Part shown: positions 1 through 8,742 of the stretch, piece by piece
Position numbering within the stretch: position 1 is the first letter of the stretch
Layout of the letters: each line of letters opens with the position of its first letter
Source: an uncultured Synechococcus sp.
Lineage (GTDB): Bacteria; Cyanobacteriota; Cyanobacteriia; PCC-6307; Cyanobiaceae
Assembly: GCA_913020095.1 (NCBI GenBank)
Contig: CAJWAH010000008.1
Location: 1-17,191 of the forward strand
DNA: 17,191 nt
Reading direction: 5' to 3'
Translations under genes and position numbers: made by a program
Notes under the pieces: model-generated
The model's input: only the letters and a program-made list of their open reading frames with translations
Told to the model about the DNA's origin: nothing
Databases searched by the model: none

Positions 1-1
1 G

Positions 2-943
2 CCTCGCCAGCGCCTACGCCAGTGGTTGCAACAGCGTCAGCTCACCTTGCTGCCAGGGAGCAGCCTCAGCCTTGGCAACAGCCAACACTTTGAGCGCTCC
101 AATCCCGACAACCCCTATCACCAGTTCATCGAGGACAGCTACGGCACCCGTGTGGTGACCGCCAGCATCCACATCAACTTCGGCCTGGAGAGCAGCGAAA
201 CGATCATGGCGGCCTGCCGGCTGCTGCGCTGCGAAGCCGCACTGCTGCTGGCCCTCAGTGCCAGCTCCCCATTTCTTGATGGCCAAGCCACAGGGGCCCA
301 CTCCCAACGCTGGCGGCAATTCCCCATCACCCCACAGCAGGTGCCGCTGTTTGAAAACCATCAGCACTACATCGATTGGATGCACGCCCAGCTAGAGCAA
401 CAGCAGATGCGCAATGTGCGTCACTTCTGGGGATCGGTGCGTCCCAATGGACCGGAGCGCCCGCAGCAGCTCAATCGCGTCGAGTTGCGGGTCTGCGATT
501 TGGTGAGTGATCCGCGCGATCTATTGGCCATCACAGCATTGGCGGAATTGCGGCTGCTGCAACTGATCGATCGGGGCCGCAGCGAAGATCCCCTGTTCAG
601 CAGTGAGCTCAGCGCCGCTGAGCTGGCTGAGCTAGCCGACCACAACGACCAGCAGGCCGCCCTAGCCAGCCTCGATGCTGAGCTGCGCCACTGGCGCGAT
701 GGCCGCTCCATCAGCGCGCGGCAGTGGATCCAAGACCAACTCCAAGACCTCAAGACCTGGGGAGACGGGCAGCCCGCCATGGCCTGGCTTGATCGCCTGC
801 CAGCACTGCTGGAGCGCGGCAACACCGCCATGCAATGGCTGCAGCGCCAGCAGAGCGGTGAGAGCATCTCCGCCATCCTGAGGGCCGATAGTGCCGCCAT
901 GGCGGCCCTTGAGCAGGACTTGCTGAAGGGCGGTTTGGGATGA
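2..943 (+). CDS. gshA: Glutamate-cysteine ligase, cyanobacterial type (3' part, cut by window edge)
   Basis: This enzyme joins glutamate and cysteine to gamma-glutamylcysteine, the first step of glutathione synthesis in the cytoplasm. The frame is open from base 2 with no convincing start, so about 313 C-terminal residues are present and the N-terminus lies upstream. Cyanobacterial GshA is usually near 380 residues, so roughly 65 are missing. Recognisable family segments are [29 protein letters not shown], the serine-rich SASSPFLDG followed by [12 protein letters not shown], and [19 protein letters not shown]. Its TGA overlaps the ATG of ppc (ATGA at 940-943), which implies translational coupling. 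The family call rests on these motifs and on the gshA-ppc order, which I recall from picocyanobacteria. It is not the E. coli GshA type. Confidence 0.88.
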   Translation, partial: PRQRLRQWLQQRQLTLLPGSSLSLGNSQHFERSNPDNPYHQFIEDSYGTRVVTASIHINFGLESSETIMAACRLLRCEAALLLALSASSPFLDGQATGAHSQRWRQFPITPQQVPLFENHQHYIDWMHAQLEQQQMRNVRHFWGSVRPNGPERPQQLNRVELRVCDLVSDPRDLLAITALAELRLLQLIDRGRSEDPLFSSELSAAELAELADHNDQQAALASLDAELRHWRDGRSISARQWIQDQLQDLKTWGDGQPAMAWLDRLPALLERGNTAMQWLQRQQSGESISAILRADSAAMAALEQDLLKGGLG

Positions 944-3915
944 TCGAAACGTCTTCCACTGCTTCGACCTCGCGCATGCCGGCTTCGCAGACCGAGACAG
1001 TCCAGCCCGTCGGTCGCCGCACCCTGCGTCAACTGAACGAACGCTTGGAGCTGGTCGAAGAGCTGTGGGGCAATGTGCTGCGCAGCGAATGCCCGCCTGA
1101 GCAGGCCGAACGGGTGCTGCAGCTCAAGCAGCTCTGCCGCGAAGACGAGACCTCCGATCAGATCATTGACCTGATCGTGGCGATGGATCTCTCGGAAGCG
1201 ATCGCCGCTGCCAGGGCCTTTTCCCTTTATTTCCAGCTGGTCAACATCCTCGAGCAGCACATCGAGGAAGACCGCTACCTGGCCACGATGAGCCAGGACA
1301 ACATCGCGGAAGCCGCGATCAGCGACACCCTCAATGGCCACCTGGCCAACCACGACCAGCCCGCCACCTTCCAACGGCTGTTCCAGCGGCTGCGCGCCCT
1401 CAACGTGCCCCCCGGGTTGCTCGAGCCCCTGCTGCGGGAGCTGGATGTGCGGCTGGTGTTCACCGCGCACCCCACCGAAATTGTTCGCCACACGGTGCGC
1501 CACAAGCACCGCCGCGTCGCCCATCTGATTCAGCGCCTGGAAGGGCTGAACGACGAAAACGACAGCTTTGATGATCGTCAGGGGTTGCGCCAGCAGCTGC
1601 TCGAAGAGATCCGCGTCTGGTGGCGCACCGATGAACTGCACCAGTTCAAACCGTCGGTGCTCGACGAGGTGGATTACGCCCTCCACTTCTTCCAGCAGGT
1701 GCTGTTCCAGGCGATGCCGCTGCTGCATGAGCGCATCCGCAAGGCGCTGCAGGACTCCTATCCCGATGTGACACCGCCGGAGGACGGGTTCTGCACCTTC
1801 GGCTCCTGGGTGGGCTCCGACCGCGATGGCAACCCCTCCGTGACCCCGGAGATCACCTGGCGCACCGCCTGTTATCAGCGCCAGTTGATGCTGGAGCGCT
1901 ACCTCAGCTCAGTGCGCAACCTGCGCAACCAACTGAGCATTTCCATGCAATGGAGCCAGGTGAGTCCGGCACTGCTGGAGTCCCTGGAAATGGACCGGCT
2001 GCGGTTCCCGGAGATCTACGAAAAACTGGCGGCTCGTTACCGCCTTGAGCCCTACCGGCTAAAGCTCTGCTACGTGCTGCAGCGCCTGGAGCTCACGCAT
2101 GAACGCAACGGGCAACTGTCTGAATTGGGCTGGGAATCTCCCCCCAGCGCCACGGAACCGGAGGAGCAGACCCTCAGCAGCCTGACCCCACAGCAGGAGC
2201 TGCACTACAGCACCTACCAGGACTTCCGCAGTGATCTGGAACTGGTTCGCACCAGCCTGGAAGCCACCGGCTTGAGCTGCGAACCGCTGAATCGCCTGCT
2301 CAGCCAGGTGCAGATTTTTGGGTTCTGCCTGGCCTCCCTCGATATTCGCCAGGAGAGCACCCGCCACAGCGAAGCCCTCGCCGAGCTCACCCGCTACCTG
2401 CAACTGCCTCAGGACTATGAGGCCATGGAGGAGCCGCAGCGGGTGGAGTGGCTGCTGGAGCAGCTGCAAACCCGGCGCCCCCTGATTCCCACCGGTCCGC
2501 TGTGGAGTGATTCCACGGCGGAAACCTTTGCCGTCTTCCAAATGCTGCGGCGGCTCCAGGAGGAATTCGGGCAGCGGATTTGCCGCACCTATGTGATCTC
2601 GATGAGTCACACGGAGTCGGATCTGCTGGAGGTGCTGCTGCTGGCCAAAGAGGCCGGCTTGGTGGATCCAGTGGAAGGCACCACACGCCTGCAGGTGATC
2701 CCCCTGTTTGAAACGGTGGAGGACTTGCGCTGCGCCCCTGAGGTGATGGGCGCTGTGATGGCTCGCCCCTTCTACAAGCGACTGCTCGCTAACGAGGAGG
2801 TGCCGCTGCAGGAGGTGATGCTCGGCTACTCCGATAGCAACAAAGACTCCGGCTTCCTCTCCAGCAACTGGGAAATCCACCGGGCCCAAATCGCCCTGCA
2901 ATCGCTGTGCAGTGAGCACAACATCAGCCTGCGCATCTTCCACGGACGCGGCGGCTCGGTCAGCCGTGGTGGCGGCCCGGCCTATCAAGCGATCCTGGCC
3001 CAGCCCAGCGGCACCCTCAAAGGCCGGATCAAGATCACCGAGCAAGGGGAGGTGCTGGCCTCGAAGTACGCCCTGCCGGAACTGGCGCTCTACAACCTCG
3101 AGACGGTGACCACCGCTGTGCTTCAAAACAGCTTGCTCTCCAGTGGCGTGGACGACACCCCCAGCTGGAATGAGCTGATGGAACGGCTGGCTTCACGCTC
3201 GCGTCAGCACTACCGCGCCCTGGTGCATGAGCACCCAGATTTGGTGGCCTTCTTCGAGCAGGTCACCCCGATTGAGGAAATCAGCAAGCTGCAAATCAGC
3301 TCGAGGCCGGCGCGGCGCCGCACGGGCGCCCGGGATCTGTCCTCACTGCGGGCCATTCCTTGGGTGTTCGGCTGGACCCAAAGCCGCTTCCTGCTACCGA
3401 GCTGGTTTGGTGTGGGAGCCGCCATCCGCGAGGAACTGGGTGACGACGGTGAGCAGCTCGACACCCTGCGCACCCTCTACCAGCGCTGGCCCTTCTTCCG
3501 CATGCTGATCAGCAAGGTGGAGATGACCCTGGCGAAGGTGGACCTGTCCTTGGCGAAGTACTACGTCGACTCCCTCGGCAGTGCTGACCGCGCTGATGCC
3601 TTCCAAGAGATCTTCGCCACCATTGCGGCTGAGTACAGCCTCACCAAGGAGCTGGTGCTCAAGATCACCGGCCATGAACGGCTGCTCGATGGCGACCCAC
3701 CGCTGCAACTCTCGGTGGAGTTGCGCAATCGCACGATCGTGCCCCTGGGCTTTTTGCAAGTGGCCTTGCTCCGGAGGCTCCGCAACCAGAACCGCCAGCC
3801 CCCCATGAATGAATCCGATCTGAGCGATACCCGCACCTACAGCCGGGGTGAGCTGCTGCGCGGTGCCTTGCTGACCATCAACGGAATTGCCGCTGGCCTG
3901 CGCAACACCGGTTGA
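940..3915 (+). CDS. ppc: Phosphoenolpyruvate carboxylase
   Basis: PEP carboxylase adds bicarbonate to phosphoenolpyruvate to give oxaloacetate, feeding the incomplete cyanobacterial TCA cycle and amino-acid synthesis. The 991-residue length fits cyanobacterial enzymes, which exceed the 883 residues of E. coli. The catalytic histidine motif FTAHPTE places His177, followed by [19 protein letters not shown] follows in the first half. [11 protein letters not shown] holds Lys635, matching E. coli Lys546, and [14 protein letters not shown] holds His668 and Arg670. The C-terminus ends in the family's NTG. Residues 1 to about 25 are Ser/Thr-rich and probably disordered. A polar insertion with [10 protein letters not shown] lies near residue 400, before the conserved YSTYQDF segment. 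The ATG overlaps the gshA stop by four bases. Confidence 0.98.
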   Translation: MIETSSTASTSRMPASQTETVQPVGRRTLRQLNERLELVEELWGNVLRSECPPEQAERVLQLKQLCREDETSDQIIDLIVAMDLSEAIAAARAFSLYFQLVNILEQHIEEDRYLATMSQDNIAEAAISDTLNGHLANHDQPATFQRLFQRLRALNVPPGLLEPLLRELDVRLVFTAHPTEIVRHTVRHKHRRVAHLIQRLEGLNDENDSFDDRQGLRQQLLEEIRVWWRTDELHQFKPSVLDEVDYALHFFQQVLFQAMPLLHERIRKALQDSYPDVTPPEDGFCTFGSWVGSDRDGNPSVTPEITWRTACYQRQLMLERYLSSVRNLRNQLSISMQWSQVSPALLESLEMDRLRFPEIYEKLAARYRLEPYRLKLCYVLQRLELTHERNGQLSELGWESPPSATEPEEQTLSSLTPQQELHYSTYQDFRSDLELVRTSLEATGLSCEPLNRLLSQVQIFGFCLASLDIRQESTRHSEALAELTRYLQLPQDYEAMEEPQRVEWLLEQLQTRRPLIPTGPLWSDSTAETFAVFQMLRRLQEEFGQRICRTYVISMSHTESDLLEVLLLAKEAGLVDPVEGTTRLQVIPLFETVEDLRCAPEVMGAVMARPFYKRLLANEEVPLQEVMLGYSDSNKDSGFLSSNWEIHRAQIALQSLCSEHNISLRIFHGRGGSVSRGGGPAYQAILAQPSGTLKGRIKITEQGEVLASKYALPELALYNLETVTTAVLQNSLLSSGVDDTPSWNELMERLASRSRQHYRALVHEHPDLVAFFEQVTPIEEISKLQISSRPARRRTGARDLSSLRAIPWVFGWTQSRFLLPSWFGVGAAIREELGDDGEQLDTLRTLYQRWPFFRMLISKVEMTLAKVDLSLAKYYVDSLGSADRADAFQEIFATIAAEYSLTKELVLKITGHERLLDGDPPLQLSVELRNRTIVPLGFLQVALLRRLRNQNRQPPMNESDLSDTRTYSRGELLRGALLTINGIAAGLRNTG

Positions 3916-3925
3916 GGCAGCAGCG

Positions 3926-4381
3926 ATGATGCCTTACTTCCGCAGTCAGCCGCCGGCGCCTCGCCTGCCTGAGGGGTTTGTCTTGGTGATGGAAGATCAG
4001 CCCGCTGATGCCCCTGCGGTCAACCGTTTCTTGCAGCAGTGCGGCGCTCCGGTGCGCAGCGACAACACCATCGCCCGCGCCTTGGAGGCCAGTGCCTGGA
4101 CCGTGCGGCTGCTGCGCAACGAGCAGCTGGTGGGATTTGTGCGCGTGACCAGTGATCAAGCCCTCAATGCCAACCTTTGGGATCTGCGCGTTGTGCCCGA
4201 CGAGCCGCAGGCCAAGCGGTTGCTGGCCGTGCTGGTGCACGCCGCCTTGAGCCGCCTGCGCAAAGAGCTCCCCGGTTGCAGCATCTCGCTGGCCTCACCA
4301 CCGCAAGCCATTGAGGTGCTGGAGACGTTTGACTTCATTACGGACCCCAATGGGATCCGTGCCATGGGCCTGGATCTTTAG
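3926..4381 (+). CDS. Small GNAT-like N-acetyltransferase
   Basis: This is probably a cytoplasmic acyl-CoA-dependent N-acetyltransferase of unknown substrate. From the ATG at 3926 it has 151 residues, a normal length for a single GNAT domain. A purine-rich GAGGCAG stands six bases before it. The frame stays open upstream to 3887, inside ppc, but the ATG is the better start. The central strand-turn (WTVRLLRNEQLVGFVRVTSD), the LWDLRVVPDEPQ strand and the following helix match the GNAT fold order. The usual acetyl-CoA loop Q/RxxGxG/A is degenerate here (QAKRLL), so binding or catalysis may be altered. It lies 10 bases after ppc on the same strand and is probably cotranscribed. Its stop is 24 bases from the 3' end of the opposing tRNA gene. 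Confidence 0.75.
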   Translation: MMPYFRSQPPAPRLPEGFVLVMEDQPADAPAVNRFLQQCGAPVRSDNTIARALEASAWTVRLLRNEQLVGFVRVTSDQALNANLWDLRVVPDEPQAKRLLAVLVHAALSRLRKELPGCSISLASPPQAIEVLETFDFITDPNGIRAMGLDL

Positions 4382-4405
4382 CGAAAGATCAGAGGAAAAG
4401 GCTCA

Positions 4406-4479
4406 CGAGCATGGAGGGACTCGAACCCCCGACATTCAGAACCGGAATCTGACGCTCTATCCAACTGAGCTACATGCCC
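4406..4479 (-). tRNA. tRNA-Arg (anticodon CCG)
   Basis: Read on the - strand, this folds as a full cloverleaf. The acceptor stem is GGGCATG with CATGCTC (7 pairs, one G-U), and the discriminator base is G at 4406. The D arm is GCTC/GAGC and the anticodon stem is TCAGA/TCTGA around the loop TTCCGGT. The T arm is GGGGG-TTCGAGT-CCCTC. The anticodon CCG (4443-4445 on + as CGG) reads the arginine codon CGG. CCA is not encoded. The gene lies between the GNAT gene and recF and is divergent from recF, leaving only about 37 bases for its promoter and the recF 5' end. Confidence 0.96.
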
Positions 4480-4516
4480 TCATTGCTTACGTTAGCTGCT
4501 TAGTGGCCCTGCCCTC

Positions 4517-5626
4517 ATCCTTCTCCACCGCCTGGAGCTGAGCTGTTTTCGCAACTACGCGGAGCTGCATCTGGAGCTGGATGCGCCGCGGCTGCTAGTG
4601 CTCGGCAATAACGGCGAGGGCAAGTCCAACCTGCTGGAAGCTGTTGAGCTGCTGGCCAGCCTGCGCTCCCACCGCTGCAGCCAAGATCGCGATCTGATCC
4701 AACGCGGGGAGACCAGCAGCAGGCTCAAAGCCTGGGTGGGAGAGGAAGCCGGCGATGAGTTGGCGATTGAACTCAGGCGCCAGGGGGGGCGGCGGGTTCA
4801 GCGCAACGGAAAGCTGCTGGAGCGCCACGCTGATCTGATTGGGCCGCTGCGCTGCGTTGGATTTAGTGCCCTTGATCTGAGCTTGGTGCGCGGTGAACCA
4901 TCGGGCCGGCGCGATTGGCTCGACCGTGTCGTGCAACAACTCGAACCCGTCTACGGCGAATTGCTGAGCCGCTATGGACGGCTCCTGCGGCAGCGCTCAC
5001 AACTGCTCAAACGCCAACTCAGCAACCGCGATGAGTTGTTGGATGCCTTTGACCACCAGTTGGCGGTGATCGGAACCCGCCTGCATCGCCGCCGCCACCG
5101 CGCCCTCAAACGGCTGGAACCCTTGGCTGCCCCTTGGCAAGAACGGCTCAGCGGCGGACGCGAACAACTGCAGCTGCTCTACCAACCCGGCACCCAGCTC
5201 AACGGCGACGAAGACGAGCAGGTGTGGCAGCAATGCCTGCTGGATCAGCTGCAAGAACAACGGCCGCAGGAGGCCCGTTTGGGGTATTGCAGCGTTGGGC
5301 CCCAACGGGATGACGTGGCCCTGCTGCTTGGGGGCGAGCCGGCACGGAGGCTTGGTTCCGCTGGTCAACAACGCTGCCTCGTGCTCGCCCTCAAGTTGGC
5401 CGAACTGGAGCTTGTCACCAGCCTCAGTGGGGTGCCGCCACTGCTGCTGCTCGACGATGTCTTGGCCGAACTGGATCCCCAACGGCAACAACTGCTGCTG
5501 GAAGCTGTTGGCGAAGGCCATCAATGTTTGGTGAGTGCCACGCACCTGCAAAGTTGCGTGGCCGACTGGCAGCAACGGGCGCAGCTGGTGGAAGTCAGGG
5601 CTGGGGCTGTTCTTCCTGCGGCGTAA
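4517..5626 (+). CDS. recF: DNA repair and replication protein RecF
   Basis: RecF is an SMC-like ATPase that acts with RecO and RecR to load RecA at single-strand gaps. The Walker A motif GNNGEGKSN lies at about residues 30-38 when counted from 4517. The ABC-type signature [16 protein letters not shown] and the Walker B motif [13 protein letters not shown] lie in the C-terminal third. The family hallmark N-terminus ([17 protein letters not shown]) is encoded from about 4523, giving near 369 residues, the usual RecF length. No in-frame ATG, GTG or TTG precedes it after the in-frame stop at 4493-4495. ATC at 4517 or CTG at 4496 are the only near-cognate options, so the start given here is a guess. 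The first ordinary start, GTG 4598, would remove the FRNY region and the first beta strand just before Walker A. The gene overlaps an opposing small ORF by 32 bases at its 3' end. Confidence 0.93.
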   Translation: MLLHRLELSCFRNYAELHLELDAPRLLVLGNNGEGKSNLLEAVELLASLRSHRCSQDRDLIQRGETSSRLKAWVGEEAGDELAIELRRQGGRRVQRNGKLLERHADLIGPLRCVGFSALDLSLVRGEPSGRRDWLDRVVQQLEPVYGELLSRYGRLLRQRSQLLKRQLSNRDELLDAFDHQLAVIGTRLHRRRHRALKRLEPLAAPWQERLSGGREQLQLLYQPGTQLNGDEDEQVWQQCLLDQLQEQRPQEARLGYCSVGPQRDDVALLLGGEPARRLGSAGQQRCLVLALKLAELELVTSLSGVPPLLLLDDVLAELDPQRQQLLLEAVGEGHQCLVSATHLQSCVADWQQRAQLVEVRAGAVLPAA

Positions 5627-5792
5627 GCGCGGGGGCCGCCTGCTGCTCAGCCGGCGGCGAGGAGAAGCCAAGGAACGCCAGCACCGTGCCGCCGACAGCC
5701 ACGCCTGCAACCAACAAAATCAACAGCAGCTCCCCAACGGTCAACCCAGCGCTGGTGGCAGAGGTGCGGCGGCTGTTGGCTATTGACAACAC
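5595..5792 (-). CDS. Small single-helix membrane protein, unknown function
   Basis: This 65-residue protein has a short polar N-terminus with an RR pair, one strongly hydrophobic helix at residues 20-43 ([20 protein letters not shown]), and a Pro/Ala/Gln/Glu-rich tail. That layout suggests a small inner- or thylakoid-membrane protein with an N-in or N-out anchor. The start is GTG at 5792; a TTG follows directly. No clear ribosome binding site is visible. It runs antiparallel to recF and overlaps its last 32 bases. Competing frames on + over the same bases are polar and look unlike proteins, which favours this one. I do not recognise a family. Confidence 0.55.
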   Translation of the reverse strand: MLSIANSRRTSATSAGLTVGELLLILLVAGVAVGGTVLAFLGFSSPPAEQQAAPALTPQEEQPQP

Positions 5793-5922
5793 AATTTTGC
5801 GCTGAGCTGCAGGTAAGGTTATTAGCCCTTTTGTCTGCCCGAATCAATTGGCACAACCGTCCGTTCTGCACCCTGATCCAGGACGCCTCTCCAGCACCTC
5901 CCCCAACACGCAGCCTGTCCCC

Positions 5923-6315
5923 ATGGACATGGTGGGAAAACACTGCATTCTCGAGCTCTACGACTGCGACTCCAGCAAGCTCGACGACGAAGTCTTTCTC
6001 AGAAGCGCCATCACCCAAGCAGCCGAACGGGCTGGCGCCACACTTCTGAATCTCATCACCCACCAATTCCAGCCCCAAGGCGTCACGGGCCTGGCCCTGC
6101 TGGCGGAGTCCCACATCTCCATCCACACCTGGCCTGAAGCGGGTTATGCCGCTGTGGATGTGTTCACCTGTGGTGACCACACCATGCCGGAAAAAGCATG
6201 CGCGGTTCTCAGTGAGGAGCTGGGCTCCGGCCATCAAAGCCTGCGCAGCTTCAGGCGCCGCACTCCCGCCAGCCTGGTGGACAGTGAGCGTCAGACGTCG
6301 GTGCCGATCGGCTGA
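5923..6315 (+). CDS. speD: S-adenosylmethionine decarboxylase proenzyme (prokaryotic class)
   Basis: SpeD decarboxylates S-adenosylmethionine to supply the aminopropyl donor for spermidine-type polyamines. It self-cleaves to form a pyruvoyl cofactor. With ATG 5923 as residue 1, the cleavage pair is Glu62-Ser63 in [12 protein letters not shown], the acidic/proton donor pair includes His68, and Cys83 sits in DVFTCGDH. These numbers equal those of the Thermotoga maritima enzyme, which supports this start. The 130-residue length also fits that class. The frame is open further upstream to a TTG at 5848, which would add 25 Pro/Ser-rich residues, so a longer form is possible. The 3' end overlaps the convergent larE gene by 25 bases. 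Confidence 0.95.
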   Translation: MDMVGKHCILELYDCDSSKLDDEVFLRSAITQAAERAGATLLNLITHQFQPQGVTGLALLAESHISIHTWPEAGYAAVDVFTCGDHTMPEKACAVLSEELGSGHQSLRSFRRRTPASLVDSERQTSVPIG

Positions 6316-7145
6316 AGGGAGCGGTTGAGCTTGCCGCTCACCAACCCTTCCAAATCCAAGCTCACGGCGGTGAATCCCAGTTGCAGGAAGACTTGCACCA
6401 ACTCTTGGCGCAAGTCGTCTTGCATCAGCTCGGCTAAACGCGCCGCCGGCACTTCGATGCGGGCGGTCTCCCCTTGGGAGCGAACCCGGACTTGATCAAA
6501 GCCCCGCTGTTGCAACCAGCGTTCAGCCTGGGCCACCCGGCTCAGGCGCGAGGCCGTAATGCCTTCGCCGTAGGGGAAGCGGGAGGCCAAACAGGGCTGC
6601 GCTGGCTTATCCCACCAGGGAAATCCAAGCGCTTTTGAGAAGCGCCGCACCGACGCCTTATCAATCTGCAGCTCCGCAAGAGGGGAGCAAACGCCCGCTT
6701 CGCGGGCGGCATCAATGCCGGGGCGATGGTCGCCGAGATCATCGTGGTTGACACCATCGAGCACCTGCGCGCCTGCGGCCGCGCGGCTGATCTCAGCGAG
6801 GTGGCGGTGCAACTCGCGTTTGCAGGCGTAACACCGGTCCGTGGGATTGCTGGCATAGGCCGGATCCTGCAGCTCAGCGGTCAACACCTCCTGGTGGGCG
6901 ATGCCGAGCCATTGGGCTTGCAGCCTGGCTTCCTCTCGCAAGTGAGGCGCCAACGCCGGTGAGATGCCCGTGACGGCAAGGGCCGCTTCAGCCAGTTGCT
7001 CCTGGGCAATGGCGGCCACCAGCGCGCTGTCGACACCGCCGGAATAGGCCACACAAACGCGGCCAAATTGGCGGATCCGTTGCCTGAGCCGATCGAGCTG
7101 GCCTTGGTCCGCTGCGGTCAGTGATTCCAGCTGCCGAAACACCAC
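6291..7145 (-). CDS. larE: LarE-type ATP-dependent PP-loop sulfur transferase
   Basis: LarE proteins adenylate a nicotinate-derived cofactor precursor and donate sulfur to it on the way to the nickel-pincer nucleotide. The PP-loop ATP pyrophosphatase motif SGGVDS is at residues 35-40. The segment [10 protein letters not shown] places Cys185, probably the equivalent of sacrificial Cys176 of Lactobacillus plantarum LarE. A CYAC motif gives Cys105 and Cys108, so three cysteines could support an iron-sulfur variant. GVNHDD at 131-136 is also typical. Length is 284 residues. The start is GTG 7145 with a second GTG directly after; no clear ribosome binding site is seen. It follows the antiporter gene by 13 bases on the same strand. 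No larA, larB or larC is in the window, so the real substrate is open. Confidence 0.85.
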   Translation of the reverse strand: MVFRQLESLTAADQGQLDRLRQRIRQFGRVCVAYSGGVDSALVAAIAQEQLAEAALAVTGISPALAPHLREEARLQAQWLGIAHQEVLTAELQDPAYASNPTDRCYACKRELHRHLAEISRAAAGAQVLDGVNHDDLGDHRPGIDAAREAGVCSPLAELQIDKASVRRFSKALGFPWWDKPAQPCLASRFPYGEGITASRLSRVAQAERWLQQRGFDQVRVRSQGETARIEVPAARLAELMQDDLRQELVQVFLQLGFTAVSLDLEGLVSGKLNRSLQPIGTDV

Positions 7146-7158
7146 AGGAGCCTGCTGG

Positions 7159-8364
7159 TCAAATCAGGCTAGTGACTTGGGCATTGGGCTGGTCGGGCGG
7201 GGTGCAACGGGCCAACAGCGCACTCGCCAACGCCGGGAAGACGAGCACGGTGGCCATCGCCGCAGCAATCAGCAAGGTGGCAAATGACATCTCAATCACC
7301 CCCTGGCGTTCCGCCAACACCACCACAGCCAACAGCAGCGGCAACTGGGTGGCGATATCCAACCCCAGCGCGAGGCGGGCCCGGAGATCAGGCAGGTGCT
7401 TGCGGGTCATCACCACCACTGGCACCCCACGCACGAGCAGCATCAACAGCATCAAACAGGGGATCCAAACCAAGCGCCCGGGCTCTGCCAGCACCGGGGC
7501 AAAGTCGAGGCTCATGCCCGTGACAACAAAGAAAATCGGCACCAAGAAGCCAGCGCCCACACCATCAATGCGGGCCTGCAATCTGTGCCAGATATCGGCA
7601 TTGGTGCTGAAGCGAAGCAGCACCCCCGCCACCAAGGCGCCCAGCACAACATCAATATTGAGCAGATGGGCCAGGGCCACCATGGCCACCAACAAGCCAA
7701 TGGCGTAGCGCATGGGCAGTTGGGAGCTGCCATCCATGGTGCGCACCAACAAACGATTGAGGCTGCCGCGGTAATACGCCGCCACCCCCATCAACGCCAA
7801 AGCAATCAGCAAATAACCCAAAAAGTGAATCAGGGTGAAGCCCATCTCGGAGCGGCGGCCCTCAAGGATGCTCAGCAAAACGATCGGCACCACCTCTCCA
7901 ATTCCGGCGTGCACCATCACCAACGAGCGATAGGCCTTCGGCAACAACTCGCGATCCCGCAGCAGGGGCTGCACCATCCCCATTGAGGTGGTGATCACCG
8001 CCAGTGACACCCAAGGCAAGGCTTGGTGGGAGATCTCACCAAGCACAATCAAGAGCCCCGCAACCATCAGGGCCAGGGGAATCGACAACAGCCAACTGGT
8101 GAGACCAAGACGCAGCCCACCAGACAAAAAGGCCTTGGGATCAAGCTCAAATCCGGCCTGGAGAAATAGAAATCCCAAGCCCAAATTGGCCAGCAATTGC
8201 AATGCCGAGCCTGGTTGATCAAAGTTGAAGCCGTGGGGGCCTAACACAGCACCCAGAACAATCTCGAGCACCGACGTTGGTAGTCGCAGCCAAGGCAATG
8301 TTGCGGAAACCCAAGCAACAACCGCAATCGCCACAAACAACAGCGCTTGGTGCTCAAGAGGCAT
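7159..8364 (-). CDS. CPA2/Kef-type cation:proton antiporter, membrane domain only
   Basis: This is a polytopic membrane protein of the monovalent cation/proton antiporter superfamily, exchanging K+ or Na+ for H+. It has about 401 residues and around 11-12 hydrophobic helices, without the cytoplasmic TrkA-N/RCK domain of KefB or KefC. Family features are LEIVLGAVLGP near the N-terminus and FLFLQAGFELDP, the conserved FxxGxExD region. At the ion-binding helix, where CPA2 members usually have DD or QD, it reads HAGIGEVVP with Glu157. ATG 8362-8364 is preferred over the TTG one codon upstream. It lies between the upstream lipoprotein gene (gap 54 bases) and larE (gap 13 bases), and is probably in one transcript with larE. 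Ion specificity cannot be told from sequence. Confidence 0.88.
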   Translation of the reverse strand: MPLEHQALLFVAIAVVAWVSATLPWLRLPTSVLEIVLGAVLGPHGFNFDQPGSALQLLANLGLGFLFLQAGFELDPKAFLSGGLRLGLTSWLLSIPLALMVAGLLIVLGEISHQALPWVSLAVITTSMGMVQPLLRDRELLPKAYRSLVMVHAGIGEVVPIVLLSILEGRRSEMGFTLIHFLGYLLIALALMGVAAYYRGSLNRLLVRTMDGSSQLPMRYAIGLLVAMVALAHLLNIDVVLGALVAGVLLRFSTNADIWHRLQARIDGVGAGFLVPIFFVVTGMSLDFAPVLAEPGRLVWIPCLMLLMLLVRGVPVVVMTRKHLPDLRARLALGLDIATQLPLLLAVVVLAERQGVIEMSFATLLIAAAMATVLVFPALASALLARCTPPDQPNAQVTSLI

Positions 8365-8418
8365 CAAAACAACTGACCCCCGATATCAACCAAGAGCTCC
8401 CGAAGGCGAACCCTGAGG

Positions 8419-8742
8419 TCAATCAAGTTTCTGTAAAACAATCTCGCAATTACCGCTCATTTTAATCTTCCATTTCTGGTTCTCTTTGATCGCATCAAAC
8501 TCATACAACGGCCGATCAATCTCCTTGTCAGTCACAAAAAAGCCTTGGCCGCGCAACACATCAGCGCAGGCCGAAAGTCCTTGTTTTGTGAGCTCGGCGG
8601 CTCCAGCAGTAGCTGGTGCGGGAGCGGGAGCCGGGGCGGGGGCTGGTTGAGGGGCGGGAGCCACCGCCTTGGGAGCGGGCTGATTGCAGGCCGCCAGCAA
8701 GGCCACTGGGCTCAGCAATCCCAGCAAGGTCAAGCGCTTCAT
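8419..8742 (-). CDS. Putative lipoprotein with Pro-Ala linker
   Basis: This is an exported, lipid-anchored protein of unknown function, 107 residues from the ATG at 8742. The N-terminus MKRLTLLGLLSPVALLAAC is a signal peptide ending in a lipobox, with Cys19 as the lipidation site. Next comes an Ala-Pro repeat linker of about 30 residues (APAPAPAPAPAPA), then a small globular part with two more cysteines (SACAD and SGNCE) that might form a disulfide. The Lys/Asp-rich end resembles small periplasmic or outer-membrane-facing domains, but no family is recognised. A TTG four codons upstream is a less likely start. It is transcribed in the same direction as the antiporter downstream. Confidence 0.72.
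   Translation of the reverse strand: MKRLTLLGLLSPVALLAACNQPAPKAVAPAPQPAPAPAPAPAPATAGAAELTKQGLSACADVLRGQGFFVTDKEIDRPLYEFDAIKENQKWKIKMSGNCEIVLQKLD

Noticed and set aside
1198..1205. HIP1 palindrome GCGATCGC (also at 15565-15572 and 15937-15944)
   Set aside because: Only three copies in about 17 kb of GC-rich DNA; a rough estimate gives about one by chance, so no clear enrichment is shown.
421..1728. Long open frame on the - strand (435 codons) opposite gshA and ppc
   Set aside because: It lies fully antisense to two strongly supported genes; its composition is that of a shadow frame in GC-rich DNA and no motif is seen.
4684..4695. 12-base palindrome AGATCGCGATCT
   Set aside because: It is inside the recF coding region and encodes ordinary residues; no other evidence for a site.
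5783..5788. TTGACA as the -35 box of a speD promoter
   Set aside because: No -10 box at a 16-18 base spacing; the only TAAGGT-like match is about 25 bases away.
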